Made by a program: the position numbers and the translations under genes. A DNA stretch of 64,000 nucleotides from Sipunculus nudus (lineage: Eukaryota > Annelida > Sipuncula > Golfingiida > Sipunculidae), in contig CM049311.1 in assembly GCA_026874595.1 (NCBI GenBank), positions 48,055,676 through 48,119,675 on the forward strand, in the 5' to 3' direction. The notes beneath the pieces were generated by a model, which made no database searches, had not been told where the DNA came from, and worked only from the letters and a program-made list of their open reading frames with translations. This document shows positions 36,725-48,199 of the stretch, piece after piece. Within the stretch, counting starts at the first letter, position 1. The number at the start of each line of letters is the position of its first letter.

Positions 36725-38125
36725 ACAAGGGACCCATGGGCCACTGTGCTCAGCTGACATTCTTGAAGGTAAAAACCTAAAATTAAATCAAATGGAGATA
36801 AAGTGTATGAGGAAGAGGTAATAAAGGCCATGGTTGGTTTATATGATTGCAAATAATATTTTATGACCTGACCATGTGTTTCCTAATGTTGAAACTGAAG
36901 CATGTGAGCAGTTTGTGAATGAATGATCTGTACCATGATCATTAGTTTGCATTTTGAATAACTCTTGACATTTCAGTTGTTTACACATTTGTTCAATTGA
37001 ATCTATTTTTTATAATATATTTTATTAAATATAAATGTATTTTTTTTTATTTTATGAAATATACACAGTTGAAATATAACTTATGTCCCCAGTTCACAGA
37101 TGAAAGGACTTGGTGGTGGTGGGTGGGGGGGACTGGGGGTCGAATGGTGGGAGTTACAACATATCTGTATAATTATAATGTATATACAAAAAATTACCTT
37201 GCATTACAATTAAGGAGATGCAGTGAAAACAATAACGATTACTGCATCACACTTGGTGAGTTGGGTTGGGGGGGGGGGGGGGGAGGATTGGGGTGGTACA
37301 ACTGTACACCTGTCAATGCAGGGGATCTCCCTGAGCAAATCAGAAACCCTGGCATAGCTGTGACCTGGAGTGGGACCCTGCATCTGGAAGAAGCAAATGA
37401 CTATAATAGGCCCTCAAGAAAAAATAAAAAACTAGCCTAATTTTCAAGCTTTTATTCTAAAATTTCAGATTTAAACTAATTAAATACTTATGAAAACATG
37501 CTGTATAAAATAAATCACTGGTACTTACAGGAAAAAAATTTGCCATGGTCAAAGTTGGGCAAAATTCAAGGTACTGTTTTTATTTTTATGCTTATAACTT
37601 AAAAATTTTACAAAATTCAGATCTAATTTTGGGTAAATAACTGAATCTTAATTAACCATAGTTATATACTTGGGAAAAAAGACTTGTTTCAAAATTTTTC
37701 ATGTTAAGTGAATTATAAAATAATTTTCCTGATTTTTTACAAAACCCATTATGTTCGGGCCCATTACAAAAAGAAATTATACTTAACAGACTTAATTTCT
37801 GGCATGAATATAGGAAATATATAGGAGATTACTTCTGGTAAATATTAAGAAAAACAGATAAATGGTTTTGATATTAGGCAGTCCTGAAGTGTGATAATAG
37901 TTTTTACATGGAAATTTGAGGTTTTTTCCTAAATATCTCAAAGGAATGAAGACATATTGACCCAATTTTCGATATGGTAGGAGATTTTGGGGACATCTAA
38001 CAGTATGCCAAATTTTGGATTCGTAGGTCTAACGGTTTTAAAAACGTGCAAGTCTAATGGATGGACGGACGACGGACAATGGACCACTACTATAGTTCAG
38101 ATGACTTATAGTCAGCTGAGCTAAA
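36725..38125. mobile_element. Interspersed repeat with GCTCAGCTGA / TCAGCTGAGC ends
   Basis: The left end reads GGGACCCATGGGCCACTGTGCTCAGCTGAC and the right end reads ...GGATGGACGGACGACGGAC...AGTCAGCTGAGCTAAAAATAC, so the termini are short inverted copies of each other. Such GGCCCATGGGCC...GACGGACGACGG...AGCTAAAA structures are, as I recall, an abundant unclassified mollusc repeat. A second right-end fragment (TCAGCTGAGCTAAATATA) is at about 39957-39974. The interior has no transposase or polymerase. A purine-rich, GGT-rich stretch and a poly-G run lie at 37110-37290. It sits in the intron between the CARD and RFX-like exons. Confidence 0.5.
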
Positions 38126-38617
38126 AATACATTTATGATCTTTTCCTCCAAGAGAGCTCGGAATTTTTGAGCAGGTATATATACATATATAGCTTTATAA
38201 GTCTTTAGATATTTTATTATTGAGTCTGGTCTGGGTTGTATCTAAACTTGAAATGATTTCTCTTTTCCAATCTTTTCTTTGAAACACTTGAAGTAATTAT
38301 CAAAAGGCTTTAAAAGGTTTTGATTCACATTTTTTTTTTTCAAGAAACATGTACTCTCTATTGCATTCAGAAAAGAAGTACAATACTGCATATGGGCTAC
38401 CAAAATTCAAAACCAAAGAAATAAGACATCTCTTTTGCTTTCCAGGATACCATCCTTAAATTCACTGTAATTTACTTCCTAAAATCTTAGAATAACTTAA
38501 CTGCTTCATTACTGCTGGAGTCATCCATACCAATAATTACTTCAGAGTAATATTTAAATCCAATTCTAATTTTTTTTGCCTGCTTTCTTGACAATTATAC
38601 ACAACCATATACATTAC

Positions 38618-38941
38618 CATTCCACTGTTTTGCTTTCACTTCAATTTGTTGATGCAGGTGCCACTGTTTTGTCTCATTCAGCCCATCAAGGAAAACTTGA
38701 AAGGTGTTAGGGTTGGACTTGTGTCGCAGGATGTCCAGGAACAGTCTAACACGCGAATGTACCACCAGTTCATGCTCCAGCCGACCTTTGTCAAAGTCAG
38801 TCAATATCCCCCGGGAATACATGAAATCTATCAAGAGGGATCTGTCTAAATCCAGTGTCCGAATCAAAAAGACACAATTTGCCCGAAGGCTGTACTTGTG
38901 ACATTCTTCCATTGTCCACTGTGGAATCTCTATTGACCAAC
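38618..38941 (-). CDS. CARD exon, probable N-terminal domain of the SAMD9-like protein
   Basis: A 324-base exon, phase 1 at both ends, between acceptor ATTTCAACAG and donor AATG/GTAATG. It encodes about 108 residues with the six-helix pattern of a caspase-recruitment domain: CVFLIRTLDLDRSLLIDFM, then the signature SRGILTDFDKGRLE (helices 2-3), then RVRLFLDILRHKS and NTFQVFLDGLNETKQWHL. CARDs mediate homotypic assembly in apoptotic and inflammatory complexes. A Met at 38912 could start the protein, but the frame is open back to the acceptor, so an upstream exon is likely. Splicing to the RFX-like exon keeps frame (phase 1 to phase 1). With the other exons this gives CARD, RFX-like, SAM, AlbA_2, NTPase, TPR and OB in one protein. 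It could instead belong to a separate minus-strand CARD gene. Confidence 0.78.
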
Positions 38942-40122
38942 CTGTTGAAATACCAACATAACATTTGTAACCTTCAAAATATTGTAAACTTAAAAAATAT
39001 TATTTTTTTCAAATGTTGGCCAGGCCTAAGGAAATGTTAAACATAGAAACATTGGCCTGTAGGGCATGATGCTCACAAGTATTTATCACATTACTACTAA
39101 CTCCAGTAGAATACAATGATACATATGAATATAGTGACCTGAGAATCATAGATATAAGCATGCATCCAAAGCCATCATTGTGATCAATGGTCGACAGTGT
39201 TTCATATTTTGAATGTCAAAGTTTTGCAAAGCCTATTTTAATTAACCTGTTTTTTATACTGCTTGTTTTGAATGCCAAAGGAATCCTCAAAATTTACATG
39301 TCAAATTAGTTCAAAATGTTGTTTTTTAACAGTAAGTATACTAAAAATATGAAAATATATGCAATATGTTTCATCGTTTGTGACTTTGAAAACTGAAAAT
39401 GAAAGGATATAAAGACTTGTGCAGGTGTATCATTTCTTGAGTTTGGCTGGAAAGGTTGTAATGAAGCGATATTGACCAAATTGTCTTATCAGCGGTAACA
39501 CAATGTAAAAGTAAAAATTAAAACGTCCACAATTGAAGAAACATTCTCTAGTTGCCTAAAATAGCTGTACCCATCAGTCTCATGCGTGTTTTTTTCATCT
39601 TATTTAGTTAATATCCTCTAGTAAACCTTGCATCTTAAATAATAGTCATGAAAGTTCACCCTGAATGCTATTTTCATAGCCTGGTTTGGAAACAGGTTAA
39701 GTGGCTTCGATATAATATGTCGTCATTTTCAATGGCTATTTCGTTGTTTAAAACAATGTTTAAACGTCTTTAAAAAAGTGCGTTTGTATGAGCCTTAACA
39801 TAGCTGATCCTGAGGTGCTGCTGTGTGTGTAAACAACAGACTACTTGTGTCTGACGCACAGACATACTACACCTATGCATTATTTGGCTAGTTGAGCACC
39901 TGGGGCCTAAAGAGGTTAGTAGAAGGGATTATTTCTTTGATCATGTTGACTTACAGTCAGCTGAGCTAAATATAGTATACTCCACCAACAAGACCATCTG
40001 TAACCCTAATGATGACACCTACGAGGCCAGTACTCAGTTTATTACAACAGGTATTCTATCATGTCTACGTTCCTCTTACAAGACCACTCACTGAAGTGGC
40101 CCAGTTACTGCAGTGGCCAGAT

Positions 40123-40890
40123 ATTTTAAACAAACATTAGAATTAGATGCTGGTGGCCCCATTTTATAAAGTTATATTAACAAACATTAGATGATGGTGG
40201 CCTCATGGTATAATCTAATATTAACAAACATTTAGATGCTGGTGGACCCCAACATATAAACTAATATTAACAAACCTAAGATGCTGGTGGCCCATGGTAT
40301 AAACTAATATTAACAAACATTAGATGCTGATAGCCCATGGTATAAACTTATATTGAAAAAATTAGATGCTCGTAAACCCAAAGTATAAACTAATATTAAC
40401 AAACATTAGATGCTGGTGGACCAAATGTATTAAACTAATATTAACAAACAAAAGATGCTGGTGAACCCAATGTATAAACTAATATTAACAAACCTTATAT
40501 GCTGGTGGACTTATTGTATGAACTAATAATTAACAAACATTAGGTGCTGGTGGCCCAATGGTATAAACTAATATTAACAAACATTAGATGCTGATAGACC
40601 CAATGTATAAATTAATTTTAACAAACAGTACCTTGTGGACCCAATGTATAAATTAATATTAACAAACATTAGATGTTGGTGGACCCATGGTATAAACTAA
40701 TATTAACAAACACTGGATGCTGGTGGACCAAATGTATTAAAATAATATTAACAAACAATGGATGATGGTGGACCAAATGTATTAAAATAATATTAACAAA
40801 CATTAGATGCTGATGGAAATATTGGTTTAAACTAATATTTACAAACATAAGAAGCTGGTTGACCCACAGTATAAACTAATATTTTATGCC
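40123..40890. repeat. ~45-bp minisatellite, about 17 copies
   Basis: Tandem units contain AAACTAATATTAACAAACATTAGATGCTGGTGGACCCAATGTAT in varied forms, with a period of 42-48 bases. Copies differ by substitutions and small indels, so the array is moderately old. There is no long open frame. Confidence 0.92.
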
Positions 40891-41487
40891 TTTTGGCTCA
40901 TGCCTATGGCACCAATTTTCAGGGTCAATTTTTCACCTCAGTCAAGGGGCAAATACAGGATTTGAAAACAGTGGGTGCATAAAGGGATGATAATGAGGGG
41001 TAAAATATTTGGAAATTTTAGGTAGCAATGGGGGGATCTGAGGTAGTTTATATTGTATCATGATGCCACATTGATGCAAATTCTGCCTCTGAGTACTTTT
41101 TAATTAAGTGCTTATTATTCTATTTCCTTGCCTCTTCTAAATTCGCCCTACCCTTAGATCGGGTCTCACATGGGCCCCTGGGTGGAGTAAGACGATGGTA
41201 AGATCAAGTGTTTACATAAACGCTACAGTCTAGGCCTATGTTTACTCAAAGTTAACATTACGCGGAGAATATAGCACACGTAAATCTAGGGCAACGTAAT
41301 TTATGATTGACGTGGCTCTGGCCTCCACGCCCCCCATACCTGATCTGTCTTAAAATTACATATATCATCACCAGTGTTTCAAAATTAGTCTCCCTCAATC
41401 GCTTAATGCGTTCTTGGTTCAGATAGGCCGTGTAGCAGCTAGGTTAAGACAAAGTATAAAAGGATCGGCTTTAATCAATAAACTTAC

Positions 41488-41780
41488 CTAGATTTCTATT
41501 GCTCGATGGATAAGTTTATTCATATTTTTACACATTTCAATCTAAGAATCTCGCCGGTCAAAAGAAACAGTTATAAATTCACTGAATTGATTAAAATGAA
41601 AGATCTAATATCTGTAACTGGTAACAAAAGGCCTACAGAATTCTGCAGAACTGAAGTATATTTTGTTGCGGATCCACAACTGTGATACGTTGTTGACGGA
41701 GAGGAGCAGAGCGGATCGGAATCACACGTCTTGGGCCGAGACAAAAGTATATTGAACATGGCATACTTACGCTAAAAAAA
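41488..41780 (-). other. Possible 5' untranslated exon region
   Basis: Two good donor-like sites face the minus strand here: AGC/GTAAGTATG at 41771/41770 and CTAG/GTAAGT at 41488/41487. The interval has several CpGs. It could hold an alternative leader exon of the CARD/SAMD9-like gene. Evidence is only the splice-like motifs. Confidence 0.3.
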
Positions 41781-41898
41781 ACTACCCATGCATTCTTTCT
41801 GACTGAAAGCCCCTGTTGTTTGACAGTTCTGTCACATTATTGTCACCAAACTCTGCCTTTAGCATGAAAATGCTGCCGGTCGGCTGGCTCGCCGCCAT
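41780..41898 (-). CDS. Candidate first coding exon (N-terminus MAASQPTG)
   Basis: ATG at 41898 in a good context (ATAATGGCGGCG) opens a frame of 38 codons beginning MAASQPTGSIFMLKAEFGDN and ending at a TAG. A donor-like GTAGTT overlaps that stop (exon end about 41786, phase 2), and another, weaker GTGACA lies earlier (phase 1, which would match the CARD exon acceptor). The upstream sequence is CpG-rich compared with its surroundings. It is the nearest plausible translation start for the CARD/SAMD9-like gene, 2.8 kb upstream of the CARD exon on the same strand. The link is not proven: the better donor has the wrong phase, so an unseen exon may intervene, or this may be an unrelated short frame. 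Confidence 0.4.
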
Positions 41899-41909
41899 TA
41901 TCACCCCTT

Positions 41910-41918
41910 GGAATTTCC
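41910..41918. promoter_or_regulatory. NF-kB/Rel-like site GGAAATTCC (minus-strand reading)
   Basis: Lies 12 bases upstream of the candidate ATG at 41898. The ten-base site TGGAAATTCC differs from the consensus GGGRNWYYCC at its first base. Rel-family proteins are conserved in molluscs and drive immune genes, which suits a CARD/SAMD9-like gene. Short motifs also occur by chance. Confidence 0.35.
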
Positions 41919-41963
41919 AAGTTTGCCCAGGTACGCTTTCTGGGAAGTTCATGATTCAGCCAT

Positions 41964-41973
41964 GGAAGTCCCC
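41964..41973. promoter_or_regulatory. NF-kB-like site GGGGACTTCC (minus-strand reading)
   Basis: Second kB-like site, about 65 bases upstream of the candidate ATG and 46 bases from the other. It has one mismatch to GGGRNWYYCC. Two such sites close together before a plausible start codon are more suggestive than one. Confidence 0.35.
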
Positions 41974-42588
41974 TTTGAAGCTCGGCATTACTCGTTGGGC
42001 CGACGAGTGCCGATTACCTATCGGTGTGGCGCCCTTTACCAGTTCACACGCCTCCAGTTAAGGTAGGGAGGGTAAGACGCGGAAATGTTTCCTTCTTGTT
42101 CTGAAACATCTTTAAAGTTTAAATCATATTTTTTATTATCACCGGCCTAGATATATTAGAGAATATTAATTCTGATGGGAATTTTAGAACCATTCAGAAT
42201 ATTTTCGACGAAATCGGGAAAAGATATATCGTCTGATCATTGGTGTTTAACCCAAATTAAATGCCCATGGGTGGGCAAGTTACCCCGCTCTCTTCATTTA
42301 TTCCCGAGCTTCCATTTATAGATAATCACAGTGCAAATTCATTTTCATAAAATACTATGTTTAAGGGGAAATAACAGCCCAACTTCTAATCGAATGTTTT
42401 TATTCCATGTTTAAATACTAGAAAATGGGTTACAGTTTATTTGATGACCAATCCGTGAAAAATTATGCAAATTAACACATGCCACATTCGCTCGGTAACT
42501 TAAGCATCATAAGTAACTCAAAGCCTTCATGTAGAAACGCTCAGAGGGGTATAACAGGATCATTATTCAGTCCATTCATTCATACCAT

Positions 42589-43240
42589 CAGTTCAGTTTT
42601 GTTTTATACAAAAGTTTCCCAGGAAAGCCATATCAGCATACAGTCTCATTACCTCCCATACTGTTAGGACCTTGTTATGGTTCTGTGTGTGAGTAAGTAT
42701 GGTCAACGTGTGTTTGTTTACCATAACGAGGTCGCTTAACCGGAGGTCTGATTTTGTGCATTCGCGATATATCTCAAACAAAGAGTAGTCCAAACTAGTT
42801 CATACAGGTATCTTTACGTCCTCTGATATATCTCTTTTGGATGAACATCATACGTTCCTTTGTGGACATTACTGTCCATCTTCCGAATTAAAATTCATTG
42901 TAGAATCTATCACAACAGAGCTGTACGATAGGGCGAGGGGCCTTTGCTAAAATGACACGTACCGTGTGCATCGGGTCCTTGAGCCACTGCAACACGCGAT
43001 GTTTCAGCCAGGGCAAGCATGTATTACATTTTTTGGGCAAAGTGAGCCAGGACATCTCCTAATTGACAGGTGTTGTGGCCCTGAGTTCCTTTCGCTATGT
43101 GTAGGATGACGCCAGTGATGGCGCCCGGTCCACTCTTTTGAACGCTCGTGTACAGGAGTAAGCCAATATTTTGGCAGCTCCAATTGATTTTAAAGAGGAG
43201 ACGCTATTTTCGTGTTAATTCAACATGCTTTATAGGTGAT
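42589..43240. repeat. Duplicated non-coding block, copy 1 of the 43/51-kb pair
   Basis: Aligns in patches with 50663-51585, same orientation: CAGTTCAGTTTTG-TTTATACAAA-GTTTCCCA; ACCATAACNAGGTCGC-NNACCGGAGGTC; CGTATTACATTTTTTNGGC; and CCAATATTTTGGCAG, TTTTCGTGTTAANTCAACATGCTTTANAGGTGAT. Spacers between patches differ in length. No coding potential. It is either a dispersed repeat or a duplicated regulatory block. Confidence 0.75.
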
Positions 43241-43506
43241 AATAACAGGTGACTGGCAAGTTCAAATAAATTCCTCCTCAGAATCTGAGCTGGACGCTGC
43301 TAAGCTTCACTTTTTAGTGGTTTGGGAGACGCCGAAGTCTCAGTAGCCCCCTTTAAACACTTACTTGCTCCTTCAGCAACACCATTTACAGCTCGTCGTA
43401 ATTAATGCATCCTGCCCTTATAGGCACCCCGCATGGATTTCAAGGTATACGTAAGATACATCTGAAAAGTTTAAGAGCATAAAATAATTTTCTCTTTCTC
43501 TATATT

Positions 43507-43680
43507 GAAACCTGTGTTATAAGATCACCCAAGAGACAGACCAGAAGTGGTCTTAATTAACAGGCGGTCTTATTACACAGGTCAGTTATAACCAATGCGA
43601 ATGCTTTTGGTTCACCCAAGGATGGCCTTAATAGACAGGTGGTTGTATAAGACAGGAGGTCTTTCAGACAGGTTCCACTG
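43507..43680 (+). repeat. Dispersed repeat rich in GACAGGTGGTCTT words, copy 2
   Basis: Inverted partner of 18948-19105 (see there for shared landmarks). The interior has direct repetition of TTAATAGACAGGTGG-like words. Confidence 0.75.
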
Positions 43681-44119
43681 CATATATATGATATGTATGG
43701 GGGTATGGGTGAGAACACACACACACACATATATGACCAATTTTCATGAAACTTCGACAATTAACGTTTCACATTATATATTTTTTTTATATTAAAAGTT
43801 AAGAGTAACTTCTTTACAATTTCGAATGCAGCTTGTCAAGAGCTATCGGTGCATATGTAGCTTTCTTTATGTGTTATTATTATTAAGAGTAATGGAAGCA
43901 AAATAATTAAAAGAAATAGCACAAATGTCAATTCACATTATCAAAAAACGAGCTTTAAATCGTGTTTAAAAAATATGGCGTGAGACTATAAAGTTTATAT
44001 GTCTCATACCAAAATATAGGATATTACGGGCTGTAAGGGGAAAAAAGTCATCAGTTTGTACGAATTTGTCTTATTCTTAAAGATTTTACTTCGAATGGAG
44101 AATTTTAGGGTGTTATAAC

Positions 44120-45882
44120 CAGGGTTGGCAAAATGCCGGCAAATACTCATAAAGTCCATGCCAGCGGTAAATCCCGAGAAATGACACCTTTTGCTGCCAA
44201 ATACTGGTATTTGCTGGTAAATACTGGCAAATTGAATTTTATCACACCAGGTCATATTAAAATTTCTTTGTTTTGATTATACCTAAACTTTTATGATTAG
44301 ATTCTTCTTATTAGGTTGCATTTCTAGGACTGATGAAGTAAACTGATAAAAAAAATCAATGGATTTATGGGTAGGAGAGGCTTTGTATTTTAACCCCCGG
44401 TTTGTTTCCTTTGGGTCAGTTTTATCAAGTCATTTTATTATGTGGGGTTATTTTTTTTTTTTATCAAAAGGGATGTGTTTCTTAGCTGACACTTAAACTT
44501 GTTGTGTTTAAAGAGGCAGTCCCTGAATCAAAGTTCATCAATGTAAGAGTGATTTCCTATATAATGTCAGGAGACCAACATGGAGTACAGACCTGAGTGT
44601 TTCCTTTACCCATCCACAGCAAGGGGTTGTTTCCGTGCATGGTCCAAATCATAATAAACCCAGGACTGGCAGCATGGGGGGAAGTAGATCATAAATCTTA
44701 GTTTACATAAATATCAATGGTAATACATATTACTTCCTATGCATTCAGTTTCTTACTATTTCACTAAACATGTGAGCAGAAAATGTTGTACGGACTCTGC
44801 TCTGGTTCAGTGACTGCCTTGAATGCACCTATTGTCAGGGCAAGCCGGGGCCAGCTGTTGTTTATATAAGTTATTACAAGCGGTGCTAATTGCAGAAGGG
44901 TACTTCACTGGACAGTACTTGTTTTAACCAGGTTATAGCCTGACTAAGCTACCTAGACCTATCTAGTCATTGATGATGGTCATAGATGAACAGAAGCTCT
45001 CTTTCAAGCATTAATCTGCTGCTGTTAAGGGATACAGCAATGATCGGACTTAATATAATCATGATAATTGCCTTATTTGTTTGCACTGACCATTGCATAT
45101 GCAATAGTGTTTCTAAATGGTGACAAGAATTGGAGTGGCAAACCTCTACGATAGGAGAAGAGAATAATGATTAATCTTCTTATCAAAATTATAAATGATC
45201 TGGCAGCAATATCTGGTGAATACCTATATTCTTTCATTAAGATACCAACAATGACTATACTCAAAGGCAATAATTTAAGTGCTCATACCAACACTGAAAC
45301 CTTTAAACAGTATAGACTGGACCCAGCAACCAGAAGAAATTTTCATCACTGAAACACAAGAAAAGTTTGAGACAGCACTAACAGCCTATCATGACTGAGT
45401 CAAAATAATAATTCATGCACATCGTTATCTAGGAAGACAATGTCTAAGCAATGTGAAACCTTCCAGTACCAATAGATATGGATAAAACTATATAACTTCA
45501 GGTACAGTTATATATTCATTTAAATTAACAGGAGCCCTTGTGAAATATATTATTCCTCAATTGGTGATTTCTGCTAAACTGAATTCAAAACTATCACATA
45601 ATGATACAATATAATACTATAATTTTGCAATGCACTGTTGTAGCCTTCTAAGTCTGCTGTTGCAGATAAATCCAGTTTTATTTGTATTGAGTAGTTCTTG
45701 TCATATTTTGGGTCCTTGTAGTTTTTAGATCTTTGTGACAGTAATAAAATACAGGAAATAAGGCATTTATTTTATATCTGCCATTTGATTGCCACTTATT
45801 TGCCATAGGGGTAATGTCCATGCCTGCATTTCCCGGGAATTGTCAGTGGTATATACGCCCTTGCATTTACCGGCCAACTCTG
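44120..45882. mobile_element. hAT-type DNA transposon, non-autonomous or decayed
   Basis: The left end is CAGGGTTGGC and the right end GCCAACTCTG, inverted repeats with one mismatch in ten. Flanking 8-base direct repeats are GTTATAAC (44112-44119) and GTCATAAC (45883-45890), identical in seven of eight bases. CAGNGTTGGC-type ends with 8-bp target duplications are the signature of hAT elements. The subterminal regions share GTCCATGCC and CCGGTAAAT / CCGGCAAAT words. The 1.76-kb interior shows no transposase, only short frames, so it is non-autonomous or badly decayed. Confidence 0.85.
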
Positions 45883-46648
45883 GTCATAACGTGTACCAAT
45901 TTCTTCTTAATTCAAAAGAATTACAGATACATTACTACAAATGTATTTTTCAAAAAGAAGAATCATAGCCTTTAACCACACCCATTACTGCCCATTCAAA
46001 GCATAGTTACGTGTACAGATCTTTATCTTTAACTGTTGTTATCCAGCAGAGGGTTGTCTCCTCTCTCTGTCTTGCATGCGCAGTCTCTGTCCTGTCTGAG
46101 AGAACCTCAAGAGTTGTCACGTGACATATGAAACATACTTATCAATTGTTCTGCATTTCATCATAAAAGATATTCCTTATTGGACGACTTAAAGTATTTA
46201 ACTTTCATTGGACCAAAGTTTCCTGGAAAATCCCATGTCTGACTCCACATGGAACAAAATATGTGAAGCTAATTTCCTTACCTTTGATGTTTTTATGTAA
46301 TAATCAATTTTTGTCTGAATTCTCAATTTAGCTCATCTGGCAGATCTAGGTAAGCAGTAATTGTTTATCTAAATAATTATTGTTTTTCTAGCTCACGAAG
46401 CAATGCACAATAAGCAATCATTTTTCCTGGCTCTAAATCTCTAAACAGCTCACAAGTGCACTGAGTGAACATTGATCTACATTTGCTTCTGAAGTAATTT
46501 TATAGATTCTAAATATTGAAACGTTGAAACATTCCTCTAAATATTTCTTAAATCACAAATATGCCATCTCCTACATCATAACATATCTATCTGACGTTCA
46601 GAATGAGGCTCCGGCCTCTGCATTGACTGTCGGAGAACAGTTTGTAAC

Positions 46649-46830
46649 TAGAATGCGGGTATACGGGTAGTCGACAAGCGGCTAAGTGAATCTGCCGAAA
46701 TCACAGTGGTATGGGTGAAATGAGGCATGAATTGAGTGATAAGCCTTAAGGGGTAATAATGTGTTGCCTCTTTGCCTGGATGTCTGCCACGTGAACTTGA
46801 TTGTAGGTGGCGCCACCTGTCATTTGAAGG
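46649..46830 (-). repeat. Single inverted copy of the GGTGGCGCCACC family with its end sequence
   Basis: The stretch beginning AACTAGAAT-CGGGTA...CGGGTAGTCGACAAGCG, passing TGGATGTCTGC and reaching GTAGGTGGCGCCACCTGTCAT (palindrome 46806-46817) matches the reverse complement of the right end of the 53-54 kb array (about 54190-54325). It helps define one terminus of the family, at the CTAGAATACGGGTAGTCGAC word. Confidence 0.72.
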
Positions 46831-46879
46831 AGAAAGCTATCCAAGATGAATATGTTACAACCCAAATGTGAAATTGCCA

Positions 46880-47035
46880 AGTTCATGAAATGGGCAGTTA
46901 TTTTGCCCATTTCGTGAAATTGGCAACCACTTTGCTCATTTAATGAAATGGGCAAAATCACTCAATTCTTTTTGCCCATTTCATGAAAAGGGCAAGAAAA
47001 CTGTTGCCCGTTTCCAGAAATGTGCACCTTTCAAC
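46880..47035. repeat. Cluster of alternating inverted GAAATGGGCA words
   Basis: The word TTCATGAAATGGGCA and its reverse complement TGCCCATTTCATGAA, with small changes (for example CGTGAAATTGGCAA), occur about six times in alternating orientation over 150 bases, giving several overlapping hairpins with stems of about 15 bp. It directly follows the GGTGGCGCCACC copy. Confidence 0.8.
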
Positions 47036-47619
47036 CGACCAGTATCTGATGGATTCTGATCACACATTCTGATTTTAAATTAAGCATACAAACACAGGTT
47101 TACATGTAAACAAACCCCTATTTTGTGTGAAATAAAAACAAAACATTTGAATAATTCCCTACACTATTTTTTTATAAACACATATTATATCATGAGCATG
47201 ATCTTTATTGTTAGAAAATCTATTTCTATTTTACACCCATGACATGAGATTTCTAGGACAGGTGTTCACAATTGTAAATGAGAAGCTGTTTTCAGTAGTG
47301 TCTTAATTATTTTCGGATTACGAGGGCTATTTGCCAGTACTAAAAAAGTAATAATTAATATGAATCATAAATAGTTCAATTATGTCTTTTATTTGTTATA
47401 TCAACAAGTTGAAAAATATATGCTGTCAGTACGGAATTTTTATCTATGATCATTGTGTAAAATATGTTCTAACAGCTTTAAGGTACGAAATTTACAAATA
47501 AACATCTGCAAACTTATCTGGAATATTAATAATATATCAATATATACTTTGAATGTTACCAACAATCAAATAGGCTAATCATTTGAAAATCCTTAGAAAG
47601 TATAGTGTGCTTCTGACTC

Positions 47620-48159
47620 TACGCTCCCGAGGCAGCGGAAATCTTGCCCTTCTAAAGAAGCTACTGATTTTACCGCTGCCTGGTTTGACTGTTTATGATA
47701 GACATGGACACCAGGTGGTGGGTCGGTGTCTGCTGAAAAACATCGTGCGTATGTTGTGATTAGCAGCAAACCAAATACCAGTTAACAAACACTCGACAAG
47801 CAACATGGCTCAGCCTTAAGCTGCGCTTCAAGCGCCGCTTGGTGATAGTTTAATGGTTACTCTTAGTAAATAATAGTCGAATTTTAATTGCTCCCGCTGC
47901 GTTCTCGCATCATCGACCGATTACGACATCATGACAATGTTAGCGTAGCCATGAAACCAGCCAGCGAAGTGTGCACGGAGCCAATGTTGTAACATTTCGT
48001 TTGAAATACAGCTCACTGGCCGGGCTTCCTGTGTGCACAAGAACCAGAGCCAACCACGTGTCGGGCCATTCTCTCTGAGCTTGTGGCCTATTCAAACGGT
48101 TGCCGGGGCGATGAGCTGTCACTCAAAACGAAATGTGGCTCCGTGAATTCCTCGCTTGG
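47620..48159. repeat. ~550-bp duplicated non-coding block, copy A1'
   Basis: Partner of 8077-8627, same orientation, with sharp similarity boundaries (TACGCTCCCGAGG at the left, CCTCGCTTGG at the right). Copy-specific indels include an insertion of about 30 bases here near 47850-47878 and the loss of about 20 bases near 47951. No open frame is shared by both copies. Confidence 0.85.
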
Positions 48160-48199
48160 TCGGTAAACCGTTTTGCTGGCAAGACGAACGTCCCAATAA

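Noticed and set aside
36997-37440. 147-codon plus-strand frame with poly-Gly
   Set aside because: The glycines come from a poly-G run and GGT-rich repeat within an interspersed element.
41571-41759. 62-codon minus-strand frame as a coding exon
   Set aside because: It has no motif and overlaps two donor-like sites; listed only as a possible untranslated exon region.
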